A stretch of 64,000 nucleotides of DNA from Rhizorhapis sp036570425 (GCA_036570425.1 DATCYF010000011.1:124001-188000); one strand, 5' to 3'; positions 52,045 to 61,326 are shown, numbered from the stretch's first letter. Notes: generated by a model not told the origin, from the letters alone. Numbers and translations are program-made.

Positions 52045-52776
52045 ATGAGTGAAACAGCATCCTTCGGCTATCGCGATGTGGACGCCCGTGAAAAGGCCGG
52101 CATGGTCCGCGGCGTCTTCAGCAATGTGGCATCCAGATATGATCTGATGAATGACGCCATGTCGGGAGGAATGCACCGCCTCTGGAAAAACCTGTTCGTC
52201 TGCCGTTTGAAGCCGCGCAACCACGAACAGATCCTCGATATGGCGGGCGGCACCGGTGACATTGCCTTTCGCCTGCACCGCGAAGGGGCGGCGGTCACCG
52301 TGGCGGATATCAACCCTGAAATGCTGGGCGTCGGCATGGAGCGCGCGAAGAAACGCGGTCTGGAAGGTCTTGTCTGGGCCGAGGAAAACGCCGAAAGCTT
52401 GAGTTTTCCGGACCGGCAGTTCGACGCTTATACAATCGCCTTTGGCATACGGAACGTCACCCATATCCAGCAGGCGCTTGAAGAGGCGCACCGCGTGCTG
52501 AAATTTGGCGGCCGCTTCTTCTGCCTGGAATTCTCGACTACTCTCTGGCCTGGTTTCGCGGATGTCTACGACAGCTATTCGCATCATCTGGTGCCCAAGC
52601 TTGGCAGATTGCTTGCCCATGACGAGGACAGTTACCGTTATCTCATCGAATCAATCCGCCGTTTCCCTGACATGCCGACGTTCGAAGGCATGATCCGCAA
52701 GGCCGGATTTGTCCGCACCCGCGTCGAACCGCTGCTGGGTGGCCTGGTCGCTATTCACAGCGGCTGGAAGATTTGA
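52045..52776 (+). CDS. ubiE: Ubiquinone/menaquinone biosynthesis C-methyltransferase
   Basis: UbiE adds the C-methyl group in ubiquinone synthesis. The 243-residue SAM enzyme has motif I LDMAGGTGDIAFRLH near residue 68, VADINPEMLG, and the UbiE signatures YDLMNDAMSGGMHRLWK and IAFGIRNVTH. GAGGAGAG lies just upstream of MSETAS; a longer in-frame start is not needed. ubiB begins 13 bases after the stop, making a ubiE-ubiB unit. Confidence 0.96.
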   Translation: MSETASFGYRDVDAREKAGMVRGVFSNVASRYDLMNDAMSGGMHRLWKNLFVCRLKPRNHEQILDMAGGTGDIAFRLHREGAAVTVADINPEMLGVGMERAKKRGLEGLVWAEENAESLSFPDRQFDAYTIAFGIRNVTHIQQALEEAHRVLKFGGRFFCLEFSTTLWPGFADVYDSYSHHLVPKLGRLLAHDEDSYRYLIESIRRFPDMPTFEGMIRKAGFVRTRVEPLLGGLVAIHSGWKI

Positions 52777-52789
52777 TCAGAACGCCTGC

Positions 52790-54322
52790 ATGACAGCCCC
52801 CATCACCCATCTCTGGCGTCTCCTCAAATGGGGTCGCATTCTCGCTCGTCATGGCGCGCTCACCGGCATAGAGAAGGACCCTCTGACGCCACTGCCGGTC
52901 CGCCGTCTGGCGCGTCTCGCCCGTTTCGGAGCACGCGTGCCCAAGCAGCCTCGCTATGCCGAAGCCTTTCAGGCGATTGGCCCCGCCGCGATCAAGCTGG
53001 GTCAGACGCTCGCCACCCGTCCCGATCTGGTGGGCGAGGAGGCTGCCAGAAATCTCCTTTCCCTGCAGGACGCGCTGCCGCCGGTTTCCTTCGCCAGTAT
53101 CCGGCTTCAGATCGAACAAAGCCTTGGCCAGCCGCTCGAAGTCCTGTTTGCCTCGTTTGACGAAACTCCCATCGGCGCTGCCTCCATTGCGCAGGTTCAT
53201 CATGCGATTACGCCGGATGGCCGGCACGTTGCGGTAAAGGTGCTTCGGCCTGGTATCGACCGGCAGTTCAACCGCGATATCGACACTTACGAATGGGCAG
53301 CCGCACATCTGGAATTGTTGGGAGGGGAAGCATCCCGCCTGCGCCCACGCCAGGTGATTGCGAATATGAAGCGCTGGACCGCGCGTGAGCTTGATCTGCG
53401 CAGAGAGGCCGCATCCGCTTCTGAGCTGGCCGAATCGATGGTGTCGGAGCCGGGCTATGTCGTTCCCACCATTGACTGGGACCGTACCTCCGGGCGCGTG
53501 CTGACGCTCGAATGGATTGACGGCATCAAGATTTCCGACCGTGAGGCTCTGATCGCGGCTGGGCATGACGTGACCGCCATTGCTGCCCGTCTGGTGAACG
53601 CTTTCCTGCGTCAGGCGATTTCGGATGGATTCTTCCATGCCGACATGCACCAGGGCAATTTGTTCGTCACGCCAAACGGGAACATCGCCGCTATTGATTT
53701 CGGTATCATGGGCCGCATCGATCGGCGGGCGCGCGTCTGGCTGGCGGAAATTCTTTATGGGCTGCTCACCGGCAACTATCGCCGCGTGGCGGAAATCCAT
53801 TTCGAGGCCCAATATGTGCCCGCGCATCATGACGTGGCCGAATTCGCGACCGCCCTGCGCGCGGTGGGCGAGCCTATGCGCGGCAAGCCGGTAAAGGAAC
53901 TCAGCGTAGGGCAAATGCTCGACGGCCTGTTCGCCATCACGCGCGATTTCGACATGCAGACCCAGCCGCACCTGCTGCTGCTGCAAAAGACGATGGTGAT
54001 GGTGGAAGGCGTTGCCAACAGCCTCGACCCCGACATCAACATGTGGGAAACCGCCGGTCCTTTCATCAAGGAATGGATCAGGAGCGAATTGGGACCAGAA
54101 ACGGCGCTTGCCGACAGCCTGATCGAAAACTGGCGCGCCCTTCAGCGCTTCCCCGGCCTCATCCGCCGCCTGGAAGCGCGCTATCCTCCGGAAGGTGGCG
54201 CTCCGCCCCTGCTTCCCCTGCCCGACATTCAGTTGATCCGTATTGGCGGGGGGTGGAAATACGGAGTGGTGGCGATCGGTGCGGCATTTGTGGCCGCCGC
54301 AGGGATGTGGCTTGCGCTGTAA
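52790..54322 (+). CDS. ubiB: Ubiquinone biosynthesis protein kinase-like UbiB
   Basis: UbiB is an ABC1/ADCK atypical kinase-like ATPase required for ubiquinone synthesis at the membrane. The 510-residue protein has the KxGQ motif in AAIKLGQTLATRPD, the ATP loop GAASIAQVHHA with Ala-rich A-loop, VAVKVLRPG, HADMHQGNLFVT and IDFGIMG (the DFG metal site), and a hydrophobic C-terminus for membrane anchoring (VVAIGAAFVAAAGMWLAL). Directly behind ubiE. Confidence 0.95.
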   Translation: MTAPITHLWRLLKWGRILARHGALTGIEKDPLTPLPVRRLARLARFGARVPKQPRYAEAFQAIGPAAIKLGQTLATRPDLVGEEAARNLLSLQDALPPVSFASIRLQIEQSLGQPLEVLFASFDETPIGAASIAQVHHAITPDGRHVAVKVLRPGIDRQFNRDIDTYEWAAAHLELLGGEASRLRPRQVIANMKRWTARELDLRREAASASELAESMVSEPGYVVPTIDWDRTSGRVLTLEWIDGIKISDREALIAAGHDVTAIAARLVNAFLRQAISDGFFHADMHQGNLFVTPNGNIAAIDFGIMGRIDRRARVWLAEILYGLLTGNYRRVAEIHFEAQYVPAHHDVAEFATALRAVGEPMRGKPVKELSVGQMLDGLFAITRDFDMQTQPHLLLLQKTMVMVEGVANSLDPDINMWETAGPFIKEWIRSELGPETALADSLIENWRALQRFPGLIRRLEARYPPEGGAPPLLPLPDIQLIRIGGGWKYGVVAIGAAFVAAAGMWLAL

Positions 54323-54447
54323 TGGCGTTTCCAATCGAGCTTCAGGAAGAATAAAGGCCGCGCAGATAAACAGCGCCTCAACGCCAAATTAACTATCTCC
54401 TCCTAGCGTCTGCCTATTCGTCACTGCGGCGGCAAGGAGTCTCGGCA

Positions 54448-55548
54448 TTGCGCATCCCCGACCTGCTGAAGGAATCTAGTCGTTTTGCGGCTTGGCCTGC
54501 TTCGCTGTCGACGCTGGTGCTTGCACTGTTTCTAGGTCTGCTTGTTTGGGGCATGACCCATCCGCCGGGCGCTCCGGATCTGGCCGAACGTCCTCCTCAG
54601 GCACTCGTTGGAACGGACGCGCCTGATCCGGCCGGTCAGGATGTCGCGCTGTACAAAGCCATGCTGATGGCGTCCGGAATGGCGGCAATTATTATGAAGT
54701 GACCGCACCGCTGCTGCGCGACAACAACTATCCCCTTCGTCACCTTCCGCCTGCCGACGTTGACATATTTCCTGGCCTATGTGCCGCACCCGGTGGCGCT
54801 CGGGCTTATGTGCCTGCTCGTGGGCGCGGTCATCATGGCTTGGACAGTGCGTCTCGCGCCCGCGCTCAGGACTCCAGAGATTTGTTCCTATGCGTCTCTA
54901 TTCATCATGATGAATAGCCTGACCTGCTTCAGCCCTGCACTCATCGTCTTTCACGAAGGTTGGGCAGCGCTGCTCATTGCTCTGTCGCTGGCGCTATACC
55001 GCAAGGATCGCTGGTGGCCGAGCGTAGTGCTGGCGCTCCTTGCCTTGATGATCCGTGAACTGGCCCTTCCCTTTGTACTGCTGATGGGTGGATTAGCGCT
55101 TCTCAGCCTCAACTGGCGCGAATTTTTCGCGTGGAGCGCCGTCACGCTTATCTTCGCCATCGCTCTCTGGTTCCATGCCCATGCTGTCTGGTCCGTTACC
55201 ACGCTCTCCGACCCGGTCTCGCCAGGATGGAACACAGGCGGCGGCTGGCGCTTCGTCGTCGCGGCGGTGCAGAAGGCCACCATGTTCAACCTCTCGCCCG
55301 TTGCCATAACGCCATTGCTGGTGCCTCTTTCCCTTCTTGGCTGGGCCGCCTGGAGCGGAGCGTCGGGGCTGCGCACATTCCTTTATCTTTCTGGCTTTAT
55401 CTGCGCGATGATGCTTTTTGGCCGCCCCGATAATTTCTACTGGGCCGTGATGATTACCCCGATCCTCTTCGTCGGCCTGCTTTTCGCCCCCGCCGCACTC
55501 CGCGACCTTATGACTTCAGTCGCACGGCCTCCAAATCCGGGGTTGTAG
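54448..55548 (+). pseudogene. Polytopic membrane protein gene broken by two frameshifts
   Basis: The first 84 codons (one signal-anchor-like helix, VLALFLGLLVWGM) end in TGA, and the last 263 codons (from 54760, eight or so membrane helices) are open in the same frame. Between them, in the neighbouring frame, GGNYYEVTAPLLRDNNYPLR reads as natural coding sequence; then FRLPTLTYFLAYVP resumes in the first frame. Two shifts, near 54681 and 54735, thus cancel. The whole resembles lipid-linked sugar transferase-like membrane proteins of unknown role. It lies between ubiB and coaBC. The break may be true decay or a sequencing error. Confidence 0.65.
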
Positions 55549-55600
55549 GACCAGAAACGTCCCGCTGGCGTTCCGGGTCAGATTCGTTAAATAAGCATGT

Positions 55601-56818
55601 GTGATCGAAAAGCGCATTCTTCTCATCGTTGGCGGCGGCATTGCGGCCTATAAGTCCTGCGAACTCATCCGCCTAATTCGCAAGGCCGGTATGTCCGTGC
55701 GCTGCGTCCTTACTGATGGCGGCGCGCAGTTCATTACGCCGATGACACTTGCCGCGCTTTCGGAACAGCCCGTCCATACCAGTCTCTGGGATCTGAAGGA
55801 TGAGGCGGAAATGGGTCATATACAGCTCAGCCGGGAGGCAGATCTCCTGGTCGTTTGTCCCGCCACGGCCGATCTTCTCGCCAAGATGGCGGCCGGCGTT
55901 GCCGACAGCCTTGCCACAACGCTCCTGCTCGCCACGGACAAGCCGGTCCTTGCTGTGCCCGCCATGAATGTCCGCATGTGGGAACATACCGCTACCAGAC
56001 GCAATGTCGAACGGCTGCGCGAGGACGGCGTAATGATCATGCAGCCAGATGAAGGGCCGATGGCCTGTGGCGAATTTGGCGAGGGCAGACTGCCCGATCC
56101 TGAAGCCATCCTGCAGGAAATAAGCAAATACTTTTCACATCGAAGAGATAAGCAAAGACCTGCCTCCCCTAAAAATCTTGCCGGCAAGCATATCCTTATC
56201 ACTGCAGGTCCAACGCACGAACCAATCGACCCTGTCCGCTATATTGCCAACCGCAGTTCGGGGCGTCAGGGCTATGCCATTGCGGCGGCTCTTGCCGAAG
56301 CCGGAGCGCGCGTGACGCTGGTGTCCGGCCCGGTCCAGCTCCCCTCCCCTCCCAGTGTCAACCGCATCGACGTTGAAACAGCGCGCGAAATGCAAGCCGC
56401 CGTTCACGCCGCGCTTCCCGCCGACGCGGCAATCATGGTGGCCGCCGTTGCTGACTGGCGCGCCGAAGAGAACGGACAGAAAATCAAGAAAAAGGGCGAA
56501 GCGCCGCCGCCTTTGAAGCTGATCGAAAATCCGGACATATTGGCCGGTCTGGCTCGCGATCCGCAACGCCCGCGCCTGCTCATCGGTTTTGCGGCTGAAA
56601 CCGAGCAGGTCCTGGACCATGCCCAAGCCAAGCTTGCCAGAAAGGGCTGCGACTGGATCGTTGCCAATGATGTGTCCGGCGACGTGATGGGCGGCCGAGA
56701 CAACACTGTTCATATCATTACACAGTCCGGCGTCGAAAGCTGGGATCGTCTGCCCAAGGATGCCGTCGCCCGTAAATTAGTGGAGAAAATCGCCGATGCC
56801 CTCTCACCCGTTGCCTGA
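55601..56818 (+). CDS. coaBC: Phosphopantothenoylcysteine decarboxylase/synthase
   Basis: CoaBC makes 4'-phosphopantetheine for coenzyme A: CoaB joins cysteine to phosphopantothenate, CoaC decarboxylates the product. The 405-residue fusion starts RILLIVGGGIAAYKSCELIR (FMN-binding CoaC, about residues 1-180, with AVPAMNVRMWEH) and continues with CoaB (about 195-400; ITAGPTHEPIDPVRYI, NRSSGRQGYAIA). The start is GTG. dut overlaps its end by 23 bases. Confidence 0.95.
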   Translation: MIEKRILLIVGGGIAAYKSCELIRLIRKAGMSVRCVLTDGGAQFITPMTLAALSEQPVHTSLWDLKDEAEMGHIQLSREADLLVVCPATADLLAKMAAGVADSLATTLLLATDKPVLAVPAMNVRMWEHTATRRNVERLREDGVMIMQPDEGPMACGEFGEGRLPDPEAILQEISKYFSHRRDKQRPASPKNLAGKHILITAGPTHEPIDPVRYIANRSSGRQGYAIAAALAEAGARVTLVSGPVQLPSPPSVNRIDVETAREMQAAVHAALPADAAIMVAAVADWRAEENGQKIKKKGEAPPPLKLIENPDILAGLARDPQRPRLLIGFAAETEQVLDHAQAKLARKGCDWIVANDVSGDVMGGRDNTVHIITQSGVESWDRLPKDAVARKLVEKIADALSPVA

Positions 56819-57254
56819 CATCGAGATCCGGCTGAAGCGCTTGCCGCATGGCGAGGGGCTGCCGGCTCCCGCCTACACCACAGATGGCGCTGCGGGCATG
56901 GATGTTGTCGCGGCGGAGGAGCTTACTCTCGCTCCGGGTCAGCGGCATGCGGTGGCGACCGGATTTGCCGTCGCCATCCCGCACGGCTATGAAATTCAGG
57001 TCCGCCCCCGTTCCGGCCTAGCGTTGAAGCACGGCATCAGCGTACCTAATACGCCCGGCACCATCGACAGCGATTATCGCGGTGAACTCAAGATCATCAT
57101 GATCAATCATGGAAACGAATCTTTCCCCATCAAACGCGGCGACCGCGTAGCGCAGATCGTCCCCGCAGCCGTCCAACGCGCCCGCTTCGCCGAGGTTGAG
57201 GAACTGGACGAAACAGTGCGTGGCGTAGGTGGATTTGGCTCGACAGGAGTATGA
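56796..57254 (+). CDS. dut: dUTP diphosphatase
   Basis: Dut hydrolyses dUTP to dUMP, keeping uracil out of DNA and supplying thymidylate synthesis. The 152-residue trimeric type has all five motifs: AAGMDVVA, PRSGLALKHG, NTPGTIDSDYRGE, RGDRVAQIV and GVGGFGSTG. The start lies inside coaBC, with 23 bases of overlap, the usual coaBC-dut coupling. Confidence 0.97.
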   Translation: MPSHPLPDIEIRLKRLPHGEGLPAPAYTTDGAAGMDVVAAEELTLAPGQRHAVATGFAVAIPHGYEIQVRPRSGLALKHGISVPNTPGTIDSDYRGELKIIMINHGNESFPIKRGDRVAQIVPAAVQRARFAEVEELDETVRGVGGFGSTGV

Positions 57255-57289
57255 TCTTAAATTCGGCATCGCCGAGGGGATAGATCGAA

Positions 57290-58042
57290 ATGACCCTCAC
57301 CGACGACCAGCTCGACCGCTATGCCCGTCATATTGTGCTCAAGGAAATCGGGGGCGCGGGCCAGGGCAGACTGCTGGAAAGCCATGTCGCCATCATTGGC
57401 GCGGGCGGCATCGGCAATCCGGCGATCCAATATCTCGCCGCAGCGGGTGTGGGCAAGCTGACCGTCATCGACGATGACGCGGTCGACCTTTCCAACCTGC
57501 AACGGCAAGTGCTGTTCGCAACCGCCGATGTTGGTCGTCCCAAGGCCGACGCCGCACGGGAAGCCGTCGCCCGGCTCACCCCTGACGTGACCGTCGCCCC
57601 CGTCCATCAGCGCATCACGGCCGACAATGCCGAAGCCATTCTCAGCGGCGCGGATGTTGTGCTGGACGGCTGCGACAATTTCCCCACCCGTTTGGCCGTG
57701 GCAGATGCTGCCACCCGTCTTGAAATTCCATTGATTTCGGCCGCCATTGGTCAATTCGAGGGACAACTCGCCGTCTACCGTGGCTGGGAGCCGGGCAAGC
57801 CTTGTTATCGCTGCCTCGTCGGCAATGATCCTGACCGTCCCGGCTTTAACTGTGCCGAGCAAGGTGTGATGGGTGCGCTCACCGGCGTTCTTGGAAGTCT
57901 CGCCGCGCTGGAGACAATCCGCGCGCTTGTCCCCTTTGGTGAAGACAGCGCTGGCAAACTGCTTATCGTCGATTTGATGTCCTTGCGATTCCGAACGCTC
58001 AAACTGCCCAAAGACCCGGGATGTCCAGCATGCGGAACCTGA
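57290..58042 (+). CDS. MoeB/ThiF-family E1-like adenylyltransferase
   Basis: An E1-like enzyme that adenylates the C-terminal glycine of a small sulphur carrier such as MoaD or ThiS. The 250-residue protein has the Rossmann ATP site GAGGIGNPAIQYL, IDDDAVDLSNLQRQ, the LDGCDNFPTR metal Asp and two Zn pairs (CYRCLV, CPACG). Order and length fit MoeB better than full-length ThiF, but no moa or thi gene is in the window to decide. Its end overlaps a DsrE-like gene by 22 bases. Confidence 0.85.
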   Translation: MTLTDDQLDRYARHIVLKEIGGAGQGRLLESHVAIIGAGGIGNPAIQYLAAAGVGKLTVIDDDAVDLSNLQRQVLFATADVGRPKADAAREAVARLTPDVTVAPVHQRITADNAEAILSGADVVLDGCDNFPTRLAVADAATRLEIPLISAAIGQFEGQLAVYRGWEPGKPCYRCLVGNDPDRPGFNCAEQGVMGALTGVLGSLAALETIRALVPFGEDSAGKLLIVDLMSLRFRTLKLPKDPGCPACGT

Positions 58043-58395
58043 AGATTGTCATTCTGACGCCAGACCCCGAACGCTTTCGCGGCGCCATCACGCTCGCCGC
58101 GGCGCAGGCTGCGCTCGGGGCTTCCGTGTCGATTTTTCTTCAGTTGGAAGCCGTGGCCCTGCTGCGCCGCCCCTATGGCGCACCCGGCGACTCCGCGCAC
58201 AAGGCGAAGGGGCTGCCCACTCTCGCTGAACTGATGGAGGATGCAACGGCACTGGGCGTTACCTTTACCCTATGCCAGAGCGGCATGGACCTGACTGGCC
58301 TCACGGTTGTGGATTGCGATCCTGCAGCCATCATCGGCGGTCCCGTCAGTTTTCTTCAATCCGTTGACGAAGGCGATTGCCTTCTCACCATTTGA
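58021..58395 (+). CDS. DsrE-like protein, overlapping MoeB/ThiF gene
   Basis: A 124-residue DsrE/YchN-like protein (KIVILTPDPERFRGAIT at the N-terminus, then AAAQAALGASVSIFLQL). The single conserved Cys lies in TLCQSGMDLTGL, in the position of the reactive or persulphide-carrying Cys of DsrE and TusD proteins. The overlap with an E1-like sulphur-carrier activator suggests a shared role in sulphur transfer; this is inference. A start three codons later is possible. Confidence 0.78.
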   Translation: MSSMRNLKIVILTPDPERFRGAITLAAAQAALGASVSIFLQLEAVALLRRPYGAPGDSAHKAKGLPTLAELMEDATALGVTFTLCQSGMDLTGLTVVDCDPAAIIGGPVSFLQSVDEGDCLLTI

Positions 58396-58456
58396 AGGGG
58401 GGAGGTAAGCTAAAACTTATCGTTCCCATTCTACTGCTCTCACAACCCTGAACTTC

Positions 58457-59161
58457 CTAAACTTCCGCCAGCACTTCTGCCACCCATTCCGGCACCAGTT
58501 CGCCCGCCGGCCCCATGCGGCTTTCATCGAAGTAGATACTGCCCGCCGAAGGATCGAGGTTCAATTCCAGCGTCCGCGCTCCATGATAGCGCGCCGTCTG
58601 CACAAATCCTGCCGCCGGATAGACCGCGCCCGACGTGCCGACGGAAACGAACAGATCAGCCTTGGCCAGCGCCTGATCGATCCGCTCCATTTCATATGGC
58701 ATTTCGCCGAAGAACACGATGTCAGGCCGCAGCTTCGGCGCTCCGCAGTCACCGCATACCGATCCAAGCGGCATGTCGCCTTCCCATTTCACCGCATTGC
58801 CACATGCCGCACACAAGGCGGACTGCAACTCGCCATGCATATGCAGCATCCGCTTCGCCCCGGCTCGTTCATGCAGGTCGTCGACATTCTGCGTCACGAT
58901 CAACAGTTCGCCCCGCCATGCCGCGTCCAGTCTGGCTAGTGCCTCATGTGCCGCATTAGGCCTGACGTTATGCAACTTTGCCCGCCGCTCGTCATAGAAG
59001 CGATGCACCAGTTCGGGGTCGCGCCGCAATGCTTCGGGCGTGCACACATCCTCGACGCTATGCCCTTCCCAAAGCCCATCAGGCCCGCGAAAGGTGGCGA
59101 GTCCGCTCTCTGCGGAAATTCCAGCGCCGGTCAGGACAACGATGTTGCGAATGTCTTCCAT
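58457..59161 (-). CDS. cobB: NAD-dependent protein deacylase, sirtuin CobB
   Basis: Sirtuins remove acyl groups from lysines using NAD. The 234-residue protein has GAGISAESGLATFRG, TQNVDDLHERAG with the catalytic His in HMHGEL, and a four-Cys zinc site (CAACGN, CGDCG). YDERR supplies the Tyr and Arg that define class III sirtuins acting on succinyl or malonyl lysine, as in E. coli CobB. The open frame extends about 185 codons upstream, antisense to dapB; I start at MEDIRN, with MAVMEDIRN three codons earlier also possible. Divergent from dapB. Confidence 0.92.
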   Translation of the reverse strand: MEDIRNIVVLTGAGISAESGLATFRGPDGLWEGHSVEDVCTPEALRRDPELVHRFYDERRAKLHNVRPNAAHEALARLDAAWRGELLIVTQNVDDLHERAGAKRMLHMHGELQSALCAACGNAVKWEGDMPLGSVCGDCGAPKLRPDIVFFGEMPYEMERIDQALAKADLFVSVGTSGAVYPAAGFVQTARYHGARTLELNLDPSAGSIYFDESRMGPAGELVPEWVAEVLAEV

Positions 59162-59200
59162 GACCGCCATGAAGCACGGACAAAGGGAAGGTTTCAAGAC

Positions 59201-59965
59201 ATGATGAAAATCGGCATTTACGGTGCATCCGGTCGCATGGGACAGGCCATTGCCCAGGCATTGGCGGCCGCAGGACAAACTCTGGCGGGCGGCACTGACC
59301 GCGCCGGCGTTACGGGCACTATAGGCGGCCTGCCGATCGGATCGGACGAGAAGGCGCTCGCCGCTGCAAGCGACGTGCTGATTGACTTCTCCGCCCCAGC
59401 CGCGCTGCAAGCCCATCTGGACGCCTGTCTTGGGGCGCGCAAGCCCATCGTCATCGGTACGACCGGCCTTGAGGCTTTCCATCATGCGCTCATCGATCAG
59501 GCCGCCCAATCCATTCCCGTTCTGCAAACGGGTAACACATCCCTGGGCGTTAACCTGCTCGCCGCTCTGGTGGAGGACGCGGCGCGACGCCTCAGCGAGG
59601 ATTGGGACATCGAGATCGTCGAAATGCATCACCGGCACAAGGTTGATGCGCCCTCCGGAACGGCCCTCCTCCTGGGCGAAGCGGCAGCGCGGGGACGAGG
59701 CATTACGCTTGCCGACCACAAGACGAGCGGCCGCGACGGCATCACTGGCGCAAGAAAGAGCGGCGACATTGGTTTTGCGGCGCTGCGTGGCGGATCAGTC
59801 GCGGGCGATCATCAGGTCATCTTTGCAACCGAAGGCGAGCGCATCGAAATTGGCCACCGCGCCGAAAACCGCACAATCTTCGCGCGTGGAGCTGTGAAGG
59901 CGGCGCTCTGGCTCGCTGACCAGCCTGCCGGGCGCTACGACATGAAGAGCGTGCTCGGCCTCTGA
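59201..59965 (+). CDS. dapB: 4-hydroxy-tetrahydrodipicolinate reductase
   Basis: DapB reduces hydroxy-tetrahydrodipicolinate with NAD(P)H in the lysine/DAP pathway. The 254-residue protein starts MMKIGIYGASGRMGQAIA (dinucleotide site), with GTTGLEAFHHALI, TGNTSLGVNLL and the signature MHHRHKVDAPSGTALL holding catalytic His and Lys. GGAAGG precedes the ATG by nine bases. nth starts four bases after its stop, forming a pair. Confidence 0.96.
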   Translation: MMKIGIYGASGRMGQAIAQALAAAGQTLAGGTDRAGVTGTIGGLPIGSDEKALAAASDVLIDFSAPAALQAHLDACLGARKPIVIGTTGLEAFHHALIDQAAQSIPVLQTGNTSLGVNLLAALVEDAARRLSEDWDIEIVEMHHRHKVDAPSGTALLLGEAAARGRGITLADHKTSGRDGITGARKSGDIGFAALRGGSVAGDHQVIFATEGERIEIGHRAENRTIFARGAVKAALWLADQPAGRYDMKSVLGL

Positions 59966-59969
59966 CCCT

Positions 59970-60614
59970 ATGAAAAAAGCGGACATCTTCGAATTCTATC
60001 GCCGCTTGGCCAAACAGAATCCAGAGCCGGAGACGGAACTGGAATATGGCAATATTTATCAACTGCTCGTCGCCGTGGTCCTCTCCGCCCAAGCCACTGA
60101 CATCGGCGTCAACAAAGCCACCCGCGCGTTGTTCGAAACGGTGAAGACACCTCAGCAAATGCTTGATCTGGGGGAGGAAGGGCTAAAGCAGCACATCAAG
60201 ACCATCGGTCTCTTCAACAGCAAGGCGAAGAACGTCATCGCGCTGAGCCAGATACTCGTCGACCAATATGAAGGCGAAGTTCCGGCGGATCGGGAACTGT
60301 TGCAGACGCTGCCGGGCGTAGGACGAAAGACGGCCAATGTCGTCATGAACTGCGCCTTTGGGGCAGAGACTTTCGCTGTCGACACGCACATCTTTCGCGT
60401 TGGCAACCGCACCGGCCTGGCATCCGGCAAAACGGTGCTGGCCGTCGAGCAAAAATTGGAAAAGGACACGCCCCAGCCCTTCCGCCGCCATGCGCACCAT
60501 TGGCTGATCCTGCATGGCCGTTATGTGTGCAAGGCACGGCGACCGGAATGTTGGCGCTGCATTGTTGTTGATTTATGCCGCTACAGACCGAAAACACCTG
60601 ATCCGGCGAAATGA
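59970..60614 (+). CDS. nth: Endonuclease III
   Basis: Nth is a base-excision glycosylase/lyase for oxidised pyrimidines. The 214-residue protein has the helix-hairpin-helix LPGVGRKTANVV with the catalytic Lys, VDTHIFRV with the catalytic Asp, and the C-terminal Fe-S loop with Cys spacing C-6-C-2-C-5-C (CKARRPECWRCIVVDLC). Typical length, directly after dapB. Confidence 0.97.
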   Translation: MKKADIFEFYRRLAKQNPEPETELEYGNIYQLLVAVVLSAQATDIGVNKATRALFETVKTPQQMLDLGEEGLKQHIKTIGLFNSKAKNVIALSQILVDQYEGEVPADRELLQTLPGVGRKTANVVMNCAFGAETFAVDTHIFRVGNRTGLASGKTVLAVEQKLEKDTPQPFRRHAHHWLILHGRYVCKARRPECWRCIVVDLCRYRPKTPDPAK

Positions 60615-60684
60615 CCGGCTCGTCATGCCCTGGCGCACCTGCTATGATGTGGCTGCAGGGGTATAAAACAACCTGGAGGTTAGG

Positions 60685-61089
60685 ATGCGCTCTTCCCTGA
60701 AGTCCCTTTCGATGGCCCTGATCGCCGCCAGTGCTATCTACAGCAGCGGCGTTATGGCGGCGGATAAAGACACGAAATCAGACAATCTCCGGCCGGTCGG
60801 CGAAGCAGTCGATTGCATCTATCGGCCGTCCATCCAGCACACCGAAGTGCGCAATGATCGCACAATCGATTTTCACATGAACGGCAGCAAAATATACCGG
60901 AACACCCTTCCCAATAGCTGCCCCAGCCTCGGCTCCGAAAGAAAATTCAGCTATAAAACGAGCATTTCGCAGCTCTGCTCGGTGGATATCATCACCGTCC
61001 TCCACAATATGGGCGGCGGGCTTGATCGTGGCGCAAGCTGCGGCCTGGGCAAGTTCCAGCCGATGGAGAAAATTCGCTCCGGCAAGTAA
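60685..61089 (+). CDS. Hypothetical secreted protein
   Basis: A 134-residue protein that I do not recognise. It has a Sec-type signal peptide (SLKSLSMALIAASAIYSSGVMA, cut near residue 25), then a soluble part with four cysteines in DCIYRPS, NSCPSL, QLCSVD and ASCGLG that could form two disulphides. A good GGAGG lies eight bases before the ATG. Not followed by a clear terminator; the tRNA-Arg fragment lies about 100 bp downstream. Confidence 0.7.
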   Translation: MRSSLKSLSMALIAASAIYSSGVMAADKDTKSDNLRPVGEAVDCIYRPSIQHTEVRNDRTIDFHMNGSKIYRNTLPNSCPSLGSERKFSYKTSISQLCSVDIITVLHNMGGGLDRGASCGLGKFQPMEKIRSGK

Positions 61090-61186
61090 ACGGCTCAACC
61101 AGAGGCGGGACACCATTCCAAATGAAATTGGTACTGGCGTCCTGTCTTTTGCTTTGCTAAGCGCAGCCTTCGCCCATGCGGCGCAA

Positions 61187-61228
<42 letters not shown>

Positions 61229-61305
61229 TGCACTCCTCCGTCAAGGCAGGGTTTTTATATAATAGTTTCCGTTGCTTGCAAAGATCGAAGAAAGGCCTGA
61301 TTAAC

Positions 61306-61326
61306 AAACTCACCAAAAACTCACCA
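61306..61326. repeat. Tandem AAACTCACCA repeats (att arm-like)
   Basis: AAACTCACCA occurs at 61306-61315 and again at 61317-61326, one helical turn apart, and a third copy lies at 61529-61538 on the other side of the intact tRNA. Short direct repeats with this spacing beside a tRNA resemble integrase arm-binding sites. No integrase gene is visible. Confidence 0.4.

Noticed and set aside
51988..52620. N-terminal extension of the mutM frame by about 210 codons
   Set aside because: MutM needs Pro directly after the initiator Met as nucleophile, which fixes the start at MPELPE; the extension is antisense to ubiE.
52751..54334. 527-codon minus-strand open frame
   Set aside because: It is the antisense shadow of ubiB, whose motifs are all intact; high-GC codon use leaves the opposite strand open.
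59162..59719. N-terminal extension of the sirtuin frame by about 185 codons
   Set aside because: It lies antisense to dapB and has no known domain; sirtuins of this type start right before the VLTGAGIS segment.
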